DNA of 64,000 bases, from positions 806,001 to 870,000 of the forward strand of contig NZ_WELI01000001.1 in NCBI RefSeq assembly GCF_009184635.1. The letters are read 5' to 3'. The position numbers were made by a program, and so were the translations under genes. This DNA comes from Rudanella paleaurantiibacter. Lineage in GTDB: Bacteria > Bacteroidota > Bacteroidia > Cytophagales > Spirosomataceae. A model generated the notes under the pieces. That model made no database searches and was not told the origin of the DNA. It saw nothing but the letters and a program-made list of their open reading frames with translations. This document shows, piece after piece, positions 17,498 to 25,805 of the stretch. Within the stretch, counting starts at the first letter, position 1. Every line of letters starts with the position of its first letter.

Positions 17498-20400
17498 CTA
17501 CTCGTCCGGGTTGCCCCGGTGTTGCCGGGCGTATTCGGATGGCGAGAGGTTGTACAGGTTCTGGAACGTCCGCCGAAAATGTTTCAGGTCCTCAAAACCA
17601 ACCTGATGCGCCACTTCGGATACACGCAACCCTCCCGTAGTCAGCAGTTGGGCGGCTCGTTTCATACGGACGTCGCGGATAAACTCGACCACTGTTTGTC
17701 CGGTAATGGCTTTAATCTGCCGGTAGAACGCCGACTGGCTCATGCCCATTTCACGGACAAGTGTCGGCACCGAAAACTCAGGGTCGGCGAGGTGTGTTTC
17801 AACTACTCCCATCGCTTTCTCGAGCAATTGTTTCTCGGCGTCCGGGATTACCACGGTGGTAGGTTTGAGCAGAATCTGCCGATCGTAGTATTCGCGGAGC
17901 CGGGCCCGGCTTTGCAGCATCACCGACACCTTGGTGAACAGAATTTTGGGGTTAAACGGCTTGACCATGTACTCGTCGGCACCGGTTTCGAGGCCCTCCA
18001 GTTCATGGGCGGCTGCCACTCGTGCCGTCAGGAGCACCACCGGAATATGCATTGTTTTGGGGTGCTGCTTGAGTCTCTGGCAAAGCTCCAGCCCGTTGCT
18101 GCGGGGCATCATCACATCGCTCACCACCAGGTCGGGGAGGAGGGAGAGCGCCTTGTCCCAACCGTCGAGGCCATCGGTAGCGGTGTGCACCTCGTAGGCC
18201 GGGCTAAACAGGTCCGAGAGGTACTGCCGAAGCTCATCGTTATCCTCCACGAGCAAAATCCGACCCGAAGGTGTCGGGGTTGGGGTGGCAATGCGTTCGG
18301 GCAGGAGGGGGATTTCGGCCGACGGGTGGGGGTCGGTCGGGGTTTCGTCTACAATCGACTCAGGAGCGAGGTGTGCCTGTCCAAACGGCAACCGGATGGT
18401 AAAGGTGGTACCTGCGCCGGGGGCACTCTGCACCGTAACCTCGCCCGCGTGAGCCTCCACAAACTGCTTCACCAGCGACAGCCCGATGCCCGTGCCCATC
18501 ATCCGCAGCGTGTTGGTGTGCGAAGCCTGGTAATACGGGTCGAAAATCTGGGCTACCTCGTCGGGTCTCATACCGATGCCCCAGTCCTGCACCATGAGTT
18601 GCAGGTAGTTGTTACTGAGCTGATTGTTGTAAAAAAGGGCGGCTTCGTCGGGGGAGCCAGCCATCGAAATAGTCACCCGAATTTTTCCGTTTTCGGGCGT
18701 GTATTTAAACGCGTTGGACAGCAGGTTGGTCAACACGATTTCGAGCTTTGCCCGGTCGAAGTACAGCGGCACGGGCTCCGTTGGGGCTTCCATGTCGTAG
18801 TCGAGGTGCATCTCTTCGGCTTTGAGCTTGAAAATGAGGAATATCTCGGTAACAAACGACAGAATATTGCCCCGCTCCGCCCGCAGCGATACATGTCCCG
18901 ACTCTACCTTCCGAAACTCCAGCAACTGATTGACCAGATCGAGCAGTTTGCGGGTTTGCTGGTGCATCAGCAACACCTTGTCGCGCAGCCCGCCCGCCAT
19001 TCCCGCCGACACCAGCTCGTCGAGTGGGCCCATGATGAGCGTCAGGGGCGTGCGTAACTCGTGCGAAACGTTCGTGAAAAACCGGAGCCGGTTGTCGGTC
19101 ACTTCTTTCTCTTTTTCGGCTTTGTATTGCTCCAGTGCCAGTTCGTTTTGCAGGGTTTGCTGCGTTACGGTGATGCGTCGGTACAGTAGCAACGCGCTCA
19201 CAGTCAGTACCGTGTACAGCAGGTAAGCCCAGCCCGTTTTCCACCAGGGCGGCAATACCGTAATCTGGAGGGTAGCGGGTTTGGCCGACCATTGCCCCTC
19301 GCCGTTGCCCGCCCGCACTTCAAGCGTGTAGTCGCCCGCGGGCAGGTTGGCAAAGTTGGCCGTGCGCTGCCCCGGTGCGGGGTGCACCCACGCGTCGTTG
19401 TAGCCAATAAGCCGGTAGGCGTAGGTATGCTTTTGGGGGTTGGCGTAATTGAGGCCGACAAACTCGATCGAAAAGTCGTTTTCGGCGGCTTTGATGGTCA
19501 GCGTTTGGGTCTGATTGAGCGCTTGGGAGAGCACGACCCGCCCGTTTACCTCGTCGCCCACCGGTACAATTTTGTTGAAAATGCGAAGATTCGTGAGCTG
19601 AACGACCGGCGGGTAAGGGTTGGGCCGGATCAGCCGGGGCTGGAAGTACGTCACCCCCTTGATCCCGCCAAAATACAGGGTTCCGTCGGCATCGCGGTAG
19701 GCCGCGCCCACCTTAAACGAATTGCTTTGCAGGCCGTCGGCCACGTCGTACCGGATGGCCTGCCCCGTTGTGGGATTGAAGCGTAACAAACCGGCGCCCC
19801 CCATCCAGAGGTCACCCTGTTCGTCTTGTAAAATACTCTCGATATTGGGTTCGGCAATCACCCGATCGAACCGGCGGATGTGTTCGCGGCCCTGCCGGTC
19901 GGTGGTGAGTTGGTGGAGCCCCCCGCCAATGGTGCCGATCCAGAGCCGTCCGAGCCGGTCTTTCAGCAGGGGCCAGGTGTAATTGACCCGTAAACTGGCC
20001 GGGTTGTTGGGGTCGTGCCGAAACTGCCGGAGTACCCGGAGCGAGTCGGGGCCAATCTGTAATTTCAGTAGCCCTGTGCCGCGTGTACTGGCCCAAAGCA
20101 CATCGGTAGCCCGGTCGTACAGCAAAAACGTAATCTGGTTGGTGGGCAAACGGCCATTATCGGCGCTGAAATGCCCCAGAAGTTGCCCCTGCCGGTCGAA
20201 TCGGAGCAACCCTCTCTCGAAACTCCCAACCCAAATAGTACCGAACCGGTCTTCCACCATGGTTTCGAGGCTGGTAGAGCCGAGCGAAAGCCCACCCGGT
20301 AAGGCGGTCAGGGTCGACAGGCGGCCTTTGCGCAGTATCTTGAGGCCACCGTAGCGGGTGCCCACCCACAGCGTACCGTCGGTTGTTTGGTGAAACGAAG

Positions 20401-21742
20401 CCACATCGACACCCGTTGCATCGCCGGGCAGGGTGCGGCTCTCGTAGTTCTGGTACGTTCGGGTGGTGAGGTCGTACCGCGAAAAGCCGTTGCGGGTGCC
20501 TATCCAGAGCCAGTTTCGGGTGCGGTCTTTGTAAATGGCGTTGGCGTAGTTGTTGGGCAGGGTGGGCTGTTGCGAAAACTGCCGTTGCAGGTTCTCGAAG
20601 GGCTTACGGCCCAAATCAACCTTGTTGAGGCCCCCGGCCGACGCGGCCAGCCACAAAATCTGGTTTCGATCCTCAAAAATCTGGTGAACCCGTCCTGAGT
20701 TGATGCTGTGCGGGTCGTCGTCGCGGGGGTAAAAAGTCGTTTGCCGACCCTGGTCGATGGGTGGTTGGCCCGCCGGAGCCGCGCCCGGTAAGCGGGGCCA
20801 GAACAGCAGCCCGTAGTTGGTGCCTACCCACAAATGCCCAAAGGAGTCGAAATGAATCGACTCGATTTCGTCGACCGTGCCGTTGAGCGGGGTCAGCCCG
20901 GCCCGGCCCGTTGTTAGCCCTCCGCTGTTGTGGGTCCAGTAAATCCGTTCGTCGGTGCCAATCCAGAGACCACCCCGACTGTCGGCGTGTAGGGCGCGCA
21001 CAGTGGGGAAATCAACCGAACCGGAAGCCCCACTGTGGGGGAGAATTACGGTCCGGGCGCGGGGTGTCCCTGAGGGGGCTACCCACCAGAGCCCTTCGTG
21101 CGCCGTGCCAAACCAAACCGTGCCCGACCGATCAGTAATTAGCGTGGTTACCCAAAAGTCGGCTTGTGTGCCTGCGGAAACGCGGGTAAGGCTGGTAAGC
21201 TGTTGGTGTTCATTGAGGGTGAGTAGAAACAAACCTTCCCGGCGCGTACCGACCCACACCTGGCCCTGTGTATCCGACGTGATGGCTTCTACATTGGCGA
21301 GATCGAGCCGGTCGAGGAGGCCCCGGTCAACGGTAGGGCTGGCCAGTTGGCGGAGGCTGACGAACCGGTCGCGGTGCATATCGTACAAACTGACGCCGAC
21401 ACTCTCAGAACCTGCCCACAGCCGTCCGCGCGTGTCGGTATGCAAAGCCCGTAGCCGGTTGCCTGCCAGCCCGTTGCGGGGGTTTACGGGGAGGAGGTAG
21501 CTACGGAGTTCATAGCCGTCGTACCGATTGATGCCCTGATTGGTGCCGACCCAGATGAACCCGGCCCGGTCTTGCGTAACGCACATGGCGTCGCTGTGCG
21601 AAAGCCCCTCGTCGACGGTGATGTGCTCAAACCAGACCCGGTCTGGCGAGACCCGGTCTGCCTGAGGGGGCTGAGCCGCACCCGGAAGGCAGGTTATGAC
21701 CTGAATGACCCCCAAAAAAATAAATAGCCGAAACCACTTCAT
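17498..21742 (-). CDS. Hybrid two-component system regulator (HTCS) with AraC output
   Basis: A 1414-residue one-protein two-component system. In order: signal peptide (MKWFRLFIFLGVIQVITCL), periplasmic two-component-propeller repeats (about 30-740, repeated WVGT and LWIGT motifs), a Y_Y_Y domain (about 745-825), a transmembrane helix (about 837-857), a HisKA domain with H894 in VSHELRTP, an HATPase domain (GTGIGLSLV), a receiver domain with D1209 in VVSDVMMP, and a C-terminal AraC-type HTH (VGFEDLKHFRRTFQ). HTCS proteins sense a glycan fragment in the periplasm and switch on a polysaccharide locus. Start 21742 is chosen for the signal peptide. It is divergent from the dehydrogenase/DUF1080 genes, and the SusC operon begins about 4 kb away, so either or both are likely targets. 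Confidence 0.95.
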   Translation of the reverse strand: MKWFRLFIFLGVIQVITCLPGAAQPPQADRVSPDRVWFEHITVDEGLSHSDAMCVTQDRAGFIWVGTNQGINRYDGYELRSYLLPVNPRNGLAGNRLRALHTDTRGRLWAGSESVGVSLYDMHRDRFVSLRQLASPTVDRGLLDRLDLANVEAITSDTQGQVWVGTRREGLFLLTLNEHQQLTSLTRVSAGTQADFWVTTLITDRSGTVWFGTAHEGLWWVAPSGTPRARTVILPHSGASGSVDFPTVRALHADSRGGLWIGTDERIYWTHNSGGLTTGRAGLTPLNGTVDEIESIHFDSFGHLWVGTNYGLLFWPRLPGAAPAGQPPIDQGRQTTFYPRDDDPHSINSGRVHQIFEDRNQILWLAASAGGLNKVDLGRKPFENLQRQFSQQPTLPNNYANAIYKDRTRNWLWIGTRNGFSRYDLTTRTYQNYESRTLPGDATGVDVASFHQTTDGTLWVGTRYGGLKILRKGRLSTLTALPGGLSLGSTSLETMVEDRFGTIWVGSFERGLLRFDRQGQLLGHFSADNGRLPTNQITFLLYDRATDVLWASTRGTGLLKLQIGPDSLRVLRQFRHDPNNPASLRVNYTWPLLKDRLGRLWIGTIGGGLHQLTTDRQGREHIRRFDRVIAEPNIESILQDEQGDLWMGGAGLLRFNPTTGQAIRYDVADGLQSNSFKVGAAYRDADGTLYFGGIKGVTYFQPRLIRPNPYPPVVQLTNLRIFNKIVPVGDEVNGRVVLSQALNQTQTLTIKAAENDFSIEFVGLNYANPQKHTYAYRLIGYNDAWVHPAPGQRTANFANLPAGDYTLEVRAGNGEGQWSAKPATLQITVLPPWWKTGWAYLLYTVLTVSALLLYRRITVTQQTLQNELALEQYKAEKEKEVTDNRLRFFTNVSHELRTPLTLIMGPLDELVSAGMAGGLRDKVLLMHQQTRKLLDLVNQLLEFRKVESGHVSLRAERGNILSFVTEIFLIFKLKAEEMHLDYDMEAPTEPVPLYFDRAKLEIVLTNLLSNAFKYTPENGKIRVTISMAGSPDEAALFYNNQLSNNYLQLMVQDWGIGMRPDEVAQIFDPYYQASHTNTLRMMGTGIGLSLVKQFVEAHAGEVTVQSAPGAGTTFTIRLPFGQAHLAPESIVDETPTDPHPSAEIPLLPERIATPTPTPSGRILLVEDNDELRQYLSDLFSPAYEVHTATDGLDGWDKALSLLPDLVVSDVMMPRSNGLELCQRLKQHPKTMHIPVVLLTARVAAAHELEGLETGADEYMVKPFNPKILFTKVSVMLQSRARLREYYDRQILLKPTTVVIPDAEKQLLEKAMGVVETHLADPEFSVPTLVREMGMSQSAFYRQIKAITGQTVVEFIRDVRMKRAAQLLTTGGLRVSEVAHQVGFEDLKHFRRTFQNLYNLSPSEYARQHRGNPDE

Positions 21743-21808
21743 GATCAGGGACCAATTTACCCCTCTAATTTGACGAAAACGGACCCTTATCAACGGATTT
21801 CGCCCTTC

Positions 21809-21816
21809 TAAATTTG
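21809..21816 (+). promoter_or_regulatory. Candidate -7 element TAAATTTG upstream of dehydrogenase
   Basis: The octamer matches TAnnTTTG and lies about 100 bp before the ATG at 21919, in the 176-bp divergent interval shared with the HTCS gene. A good TTTG -33 box is not seen at the usual distance, so this is only a candidate. Confidence 0.35.
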
Positions 21817-21918
21817 TACAATTTACGAGGTTTTTTGGGGAGAAAGGTTGACACAAATCGGTAAGAAATAGCGCCGGTTTTGTTTGTCATTCTGTATCAA
21901 TCTGTTGCCAAACGTTTT

Positions 21919-24645
21919 ATGTTCACTTCTCTACTCAAGTACAGCTTACCCCTTGGGATTCTGGCGGGGCTCACTACGCTCCCGGCTTTCCACCGGGGCA
22001 CAGACCGGGCTCCGGCCCGAACGGCCCTTGCCGATACCCTGAACCGGCCTGAAGAAAACCGGTTCACCAAAACGGTACTCTCCAACGACCTCAACGAGCC
22101 GATGGAACTGGCCGTGGCCCCCGACGGACGGGTGTTTTTTGTCGAACGGGGCGGTAAGTTTTACCTCTACGACCCGGTTCAGAAGAAAACCCGGCTGCTG
22201 CACGATTTTCCCGTTAAGGCCGTCGACAAGTACCTGAACGGGTTGCTGGGCATGACCATCGATCCTGATTTCAGCCAGAATCATTTCCTGTATTTTTTCT
22301 ACACGATTCAGGAGGGTGAGCAAACGTTGCAACGCATCGGCCGGTTTCGGGTGAACGATGATAGCTCGCTCGATGTGGCCAGCGAAAAATCAATTATCGA
22401 ATTTCCGATTGATCTGGAGGTGAGTGCCCACACCGGTGGGTCGATGGCGTGGGATGCCCACCGCAACCTGTTTATCTCGACCGGCGATAATACCGTACCC
22501 TTCGAATCGAACGGACACGCGCCTATCGACGCACGGTCGGGCCGGCTTACATTCGACGCGCAGCGGTCGTCGGGTAACCCGAACGATTTACGGGGCAAAA
22601 TCCTGCGGATCAATGTCAAAACGGATGGTTCGTACACTATTCCAGAGGGTAACCTGTTTCCGAAAGGTACCCCCGGCACCCGCCCCGAAATTTACGTGAT
22701 GGGTTGCCGTAACCCGTACCGGATTTCGGTCGACCCGGCTACGTCGATTCTGTACTGGGGCGAAATTGGCCCCGATGCCGGTACCGACGGGCAGCAGGGA
22801 CCACGTGGTTACGATGAGTTTAATCAGGCCAAAAAAGCGGGTAACTACGGCTGGCCCTACTTTGTGGGCGATAACAAGGCGTACCATCAGTACGATTTTG
22901 CCACCAAAGCCGTGGGGGCATTGTACGACCCGATGGCGCCCGTCAATAATTCGCCCAATAATACCGGGGCCAAAACCCTGCCCCCGGCCCAGAAAGCAAT
23001 GATCTGGTATCCGTACAACGCGTCGGCTGAGTTTCCGAAGCTGGGTGTGGGTGGGCGGTGCGCTATGGGCGGGCCGGTGTATCATTACGACCCCGCGCTC
23101 AAATCGACCACCAAACTGCCCGCCTACTACGACAAAGCCTTGTTTGTGTACGACTGGATGCGGAACTGGGTGTACGCCGTGCGGCTCGATGCCGACCAGA
23201 ACTACCAGTACATGGAAGCGTTTATGCCCCAAACAGGCGATTTCCGGCGGCCGGTCGATATGGAAATTGGGGCCGACGGTAGTATCTACATGCTCGAATA
23301 CGGCTCGGTGTACGGGATCGACAACGAAGACGCCCGGCTGGTTCGGATTGATTTCAACGGGGGCAACCGGGCTCCGGTCGCGCGGGCTTCGGCCACCGAT
23401 ACCATCGGGCTGGCTCCGCTGACGGTCGCTTTTTCGGGCGGCAAAAGCGTTGATTTCGATAAAGATGCGCTCCGGTATAGCTGGCGCTTCGAGGGAAATA
23501 AAGTAGCATCGACGGAGGCTAATCCGACCTACACCTTCCGCAAAAATGGCATTTACCGGGCCATTCTGACCGTGACCGACCCGGCTGGTAAGGTGAGCAC
23601 CGACACCGTGACCGTAAAGGTGGGTAACACTACCCCGCAGGTAGCCGTATCGACCCCGCAAAACCGGACGTTTTTCTCTCCGCAGGCCACGCCGTTTGCC
23701 TATACCGTGAGCGTGACCGACAAAGAAGACAAGGTGATCGATAAGAAGAACCTGAAAGTGGTGCTCAACTACATTCCGAAGGTCCGTAGCGAGCCCATGA
23801 TGGGCCATCAGCAACTGACATCAACGTACAGTCTGGGCAAATCGCTGGTGGCTGGCTCCGACTGCAAGGCTTGCCATCAGGTAGCCGCCAAATCGGTGGG
23901 GCCGTCGTTTACGGAGGTGGCTAAACGCTACCGCGACGACAAGACCGCGATTGCCAAACTGGCTAACAAGGTCATTATTGGCGGGGGCGGTGTTTGGGGT
24001 GAGCATGCCATGAGTGCGCACCCGCAACTCTCGCGTGAGGAGGCCACCGAGATGATTAAATACGTACTTTCGCTGGGTACCGAGCCTACCGAAAATCGAC
24101 TGCCGCAACAGGGTACGCTGACGCTCAATCAGCACGTAGGCAAGGAGCAGGAGGGGCGTTATGTGCTCACGGCCTCGTACACCGACAAAGGCGCGCTGTT
24201 GCCGCCCAAGGCCCCGCTGGCCCTCACCAAAACCGATGTGCTGGTGCTTCGCCCGACTAAAGTGCTTGGTAGCGAGGCCGATGTGCTCTCCAATATGACC
24301 CGGCAGGGCAAGCGGCTGGGTAATATTCACCATCAGTCGTACTTTGTGCTCAAGAACATCGACCTGAAAGGCATCGATCAGCTCACATACCGCTATTCAT
24401 CGAAAGATAAAGGCGCAACCATCGAGGTGCATATCGACTCGCCCACGGGCCCGGTCGTGAGCACGCTGGCGTACAAGCCCACGGGCGACTGGCGCAAGTA
24501 CGAGGAAGCAGGTGCCCCCGTTCGGGACCCCGGCGGCCTGCACGATTTGTACGTGGTGTTTGTGAAGCCCGAAGGCCCAAACCGCGATTTGTTCAGCCTC
24601 GAATGGCTGCTGTTTGGTAAGCCCACGGCCGTAGCTGAGAAATAA
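21919..24645 (+). CDS. Periplasmic sugar dehydrogenase (sorbosone-type) with PKD, cytochrome c and C-terminal binding domain
   Basis: A 908-residue multidomain exported protein. After a signal-like segment comes a glucose/sorbosone-dehydrogenase-type beta-propeller (about 45-480; NEPMELAVAPDGRVFFVERG, GDNTVPF, EIGPDAGTDG). A PKD domain (about 487-575), a heme-c domain with CKACH (C649, C652, H653) and a C-terminal beta-sandwich that resembles a CBM6-like domain (about 770-905) follow. It should oxidise a sugar or glycoside in the periplasm and send electrons to heme c. Start 21919 gives MFTSLLKYSLPLGILAG; an earlier ATG at 21880 would add 13 residues. It is followed after 28 bp by a DUF1080 gene, which strongly suggests a joint pathway. 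Confidence 0.92.
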   Translation: MFTSLLKYSLPLGILAGLTTLPAFHRGTDRAPARTALADTLNRPEENRFTKTVLSNDLNEPMELAVAPDGRVFFVERGGKFYLYDPVQKKTRLLHDFPVKAVDKYLNGLLGMTIDPDFSQNHFLYFFYTIQEGEQTLQRIGRFRVNDDSSLDVASEKSIIEFPIDLEVSAHTGGSMAWDAHRNLFISTGDNTVPFESNGHAPIDARSGRLTFDAQRSSGNPNDLRGKILRINVKTDGSYTIPEGNLFPKGTPGTRPEIYVMGCRNPYRISVDPATSILYWGEIGPDAGTDGQQGPRGYDEFNQAKKAGNYGWPYFVGDNKAYHQYDFATKAVGALYDPMAPVNNSPNNTGAKTLPPAQKAMIWYPYNASAEFPKLGVGGRCAMGGPVYHYDPALKSTTKLPAYYDKALFVYDWMRNWVYAVRLDADQNYQYMEAFMPQTGDFRRPVDMEIGADGSIYMLEYGSVYGIDNEDARLVRIDFNGGNRAPVARASATDTIGLAPLTVAFSGGKSVDFDKDALRYSWRFEGNKVASTEANPTYTFRKNGIYRAILTVTDPAGKVSTDTVTVKVGNTTPQVAVSTPQNRTFFSPQATPFAYTVSVTDKEDKVIDKKNLKVVLNYIPKVRSEPMMGHQQLTSTYSLGKSLVAGSDCKACHQVAAKSVGPSFTEVAKRYRDDKTAIAKLANKVIIGGGGVWGEHAMSAHPQLSREEATEMIKYVLSLGTEPTENRLPQQGTLTLNQHVGKEQEGRYVLTASYTDKGALLPPKAPLALTKTDVLVLRPTKVLGSEADVLSNMTRQGKRLGNIHHQSYFVLKNIDLKGIDQLTYRYSSKDKGATIEVHIDSPTGPVVSTLAYKPTGDWRKYEEAGAPVRDPGGLHDLYVVFVKPEGPNRDLFSLEWLLFGKPTAVAEK

Positions 24646-24673
24646 TGCAATCACCTAATCATCCCATAACCTT

Positions 24674-25519
24674 ATGCTTCGACTTACGTTTTTACTCCCT
24701 CTCTGCCTGCTGGCGCTCCTGAGTCTTGGGCAAGGCCGCTCTAAAGGTTCCGGGTGGATCGAGCTGTTTAACGGCAAAGACCTGAAAGACTGGGCCGTAA
24801 AAATATCGGGCCATCCGCTCAACGAAAATTACGGCAACACGTTTCGGGTAACGGATGGCAAGCTGGCTGTCAGCTACGATGGTTACACCTCGTTCGACAA
24901 TCAGTTCGGGCATATTTTCTACAAGAAACGGCCGTTTTCGGCGTATCTGCTTGTGCTCGAATACCGGTTTGTGGGGCAGCAGGCACCGGCCGGTCCCGGT
25001 TGGGCTATTCGCAACAGCGGGGCCATGCTCCACGGGCAGGCTCCCGAAACCATGACGCTGAAGCAGGATTTTCCGATCTCGCTCGAAATGCAGCTGCTCG
25101 GGGGCGACGGACAGCACGAGCGGCATACGGCTAACCTCTGCACGCCCGGCACGCACGTTGAAATGAACGGTAAGCTGTTTACGCCCCATTGCATCGAGTC
25201 GAAGTCGAAAACGTACCACGGCGACCGTTGGGTGCGGGCCGAGGCTTTGGTGCTGGGCGATTCGGTGATTCACCACATTGTGGAGGGCGATACCGTGCTG
25301 ACGTACCAGAAACCACAAATTGGCGGGGGCACCGTGTCGAACCACGACCCGGCCCAGAAGAAAGACGGCCAACCCCTGCGCGGTGGGTATATCTCGTTGC
25401 AGAGCGAAAGCCACCCGATTGAGTTTCGGCGGGTAGCCGTGTTCGATCTGGAGCCGTATATGCAGAAGCCCGAAGCGCTGCGCAAGGTGTTGCGGCAGTT
25501 GCAGACCCGCAAGTTGTAG
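24674..25519 (+). CDS. DUF1080 protein, 3-keto-glycoside hydrolase/lyase-like
   Basis: A 281-residue exported protein with a signal peptide (MLRLTFLLPLCLLALLSLG) and one DUF1080 jelly-roll domain; WIELFNGKDLKDW at about residue 28 is the hallmark, and GYISLQSESHPIEFRRV closes the fold. Members of this family have been described as hydrolases or lyases of 3-keto-glycosides, cleaving the glycosidic bond after oxidation of the sugar at C3. The adjacent heme-c dehydrogenase is a plausible source of the 3-keto form (inference). The gene ends just before a strong terminator, so it closes the 21919-25519 transcript. It is longer than, and different in detail from, the DUF1080 protein at 50236. Confidence 0.9.
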   Translation: MLRLTFLLPLCLLALLSLGQGRSKGSGWIELFNGKDLKDWAVKISGHPLNENYGNTFRVTDGKLAVSYDGYTSFDNQFGHIFYKKRPFSAYLLVLEYRFVGQQAPAGPGWAIRNSGAMLHGQAPETMTLKQDFPISLEMQLLGGDGQHERHTANLCTPGTHVEMNGKLFTPHCIESKSKTYHGDRWVRAEALVLGDSVIHHIVEGDTVLTYQKPQIGGGTVSNHDPAQKKDGQPLRGGYISLQSESHPIEFRRVAVFDLEPYMQKPEALRKVLRQLQTRKL

Positions 25520-25542
25520 CCGCCCAACAAACAGAATGATAC

Positions 25543-25595
25543 CCGGCCCGAGTCCGAATTGCCTGCTGGCAGTTGGGGCTCGGGCCGGTTTTTTA
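25543..25595 (+). terminator. Strong rho-independent terminator after DUF1080
   Basis: CCGGCCCGAG at 25543-25552 pairs with CTCGGGCCGG at 25579-25588 and is followed at once by TTTTTT. It separates the dehydrogenase/DUF1080 pair from the SusC/SusD operon. Confidence 0.9.
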
Positions 25596-25714
25596 TTGGC
25601 CCGGCAGGGTCCAGAACGCGCCTGGCTGTCGAAGTCTTTCTAAAAAGTGACCCCAGACGAATTACCCCCTGTTTTCTGGCGAATTATGCCCCCCGTTGAG
25701 CACCGGCTGAAGCC

Positions 25715-25722
25715 TAGTTTTG
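25715..25722 (+). promoter_or_regulatory. Candidate -7 element TAGTTTTG of the SusC operon
   Basis: The octamer matches TAnnTTTG and lies about 90 bp before the SusC ATG at 25806, downstream of the terminator. A GTTG at 25695-25698 could serve as a weak -33 box with 16-bp spacing. Position is sensible, match is only moderate. Confidence 0.4.
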
Positions 25723-25805
25723 CACTATTCAAATGTTTGATTTATTCGTTTCTGGTACTTAGTAAAGAAAATCACCGAATAGCCAAGAAACCTTTCAGCC
25801 GTTCT

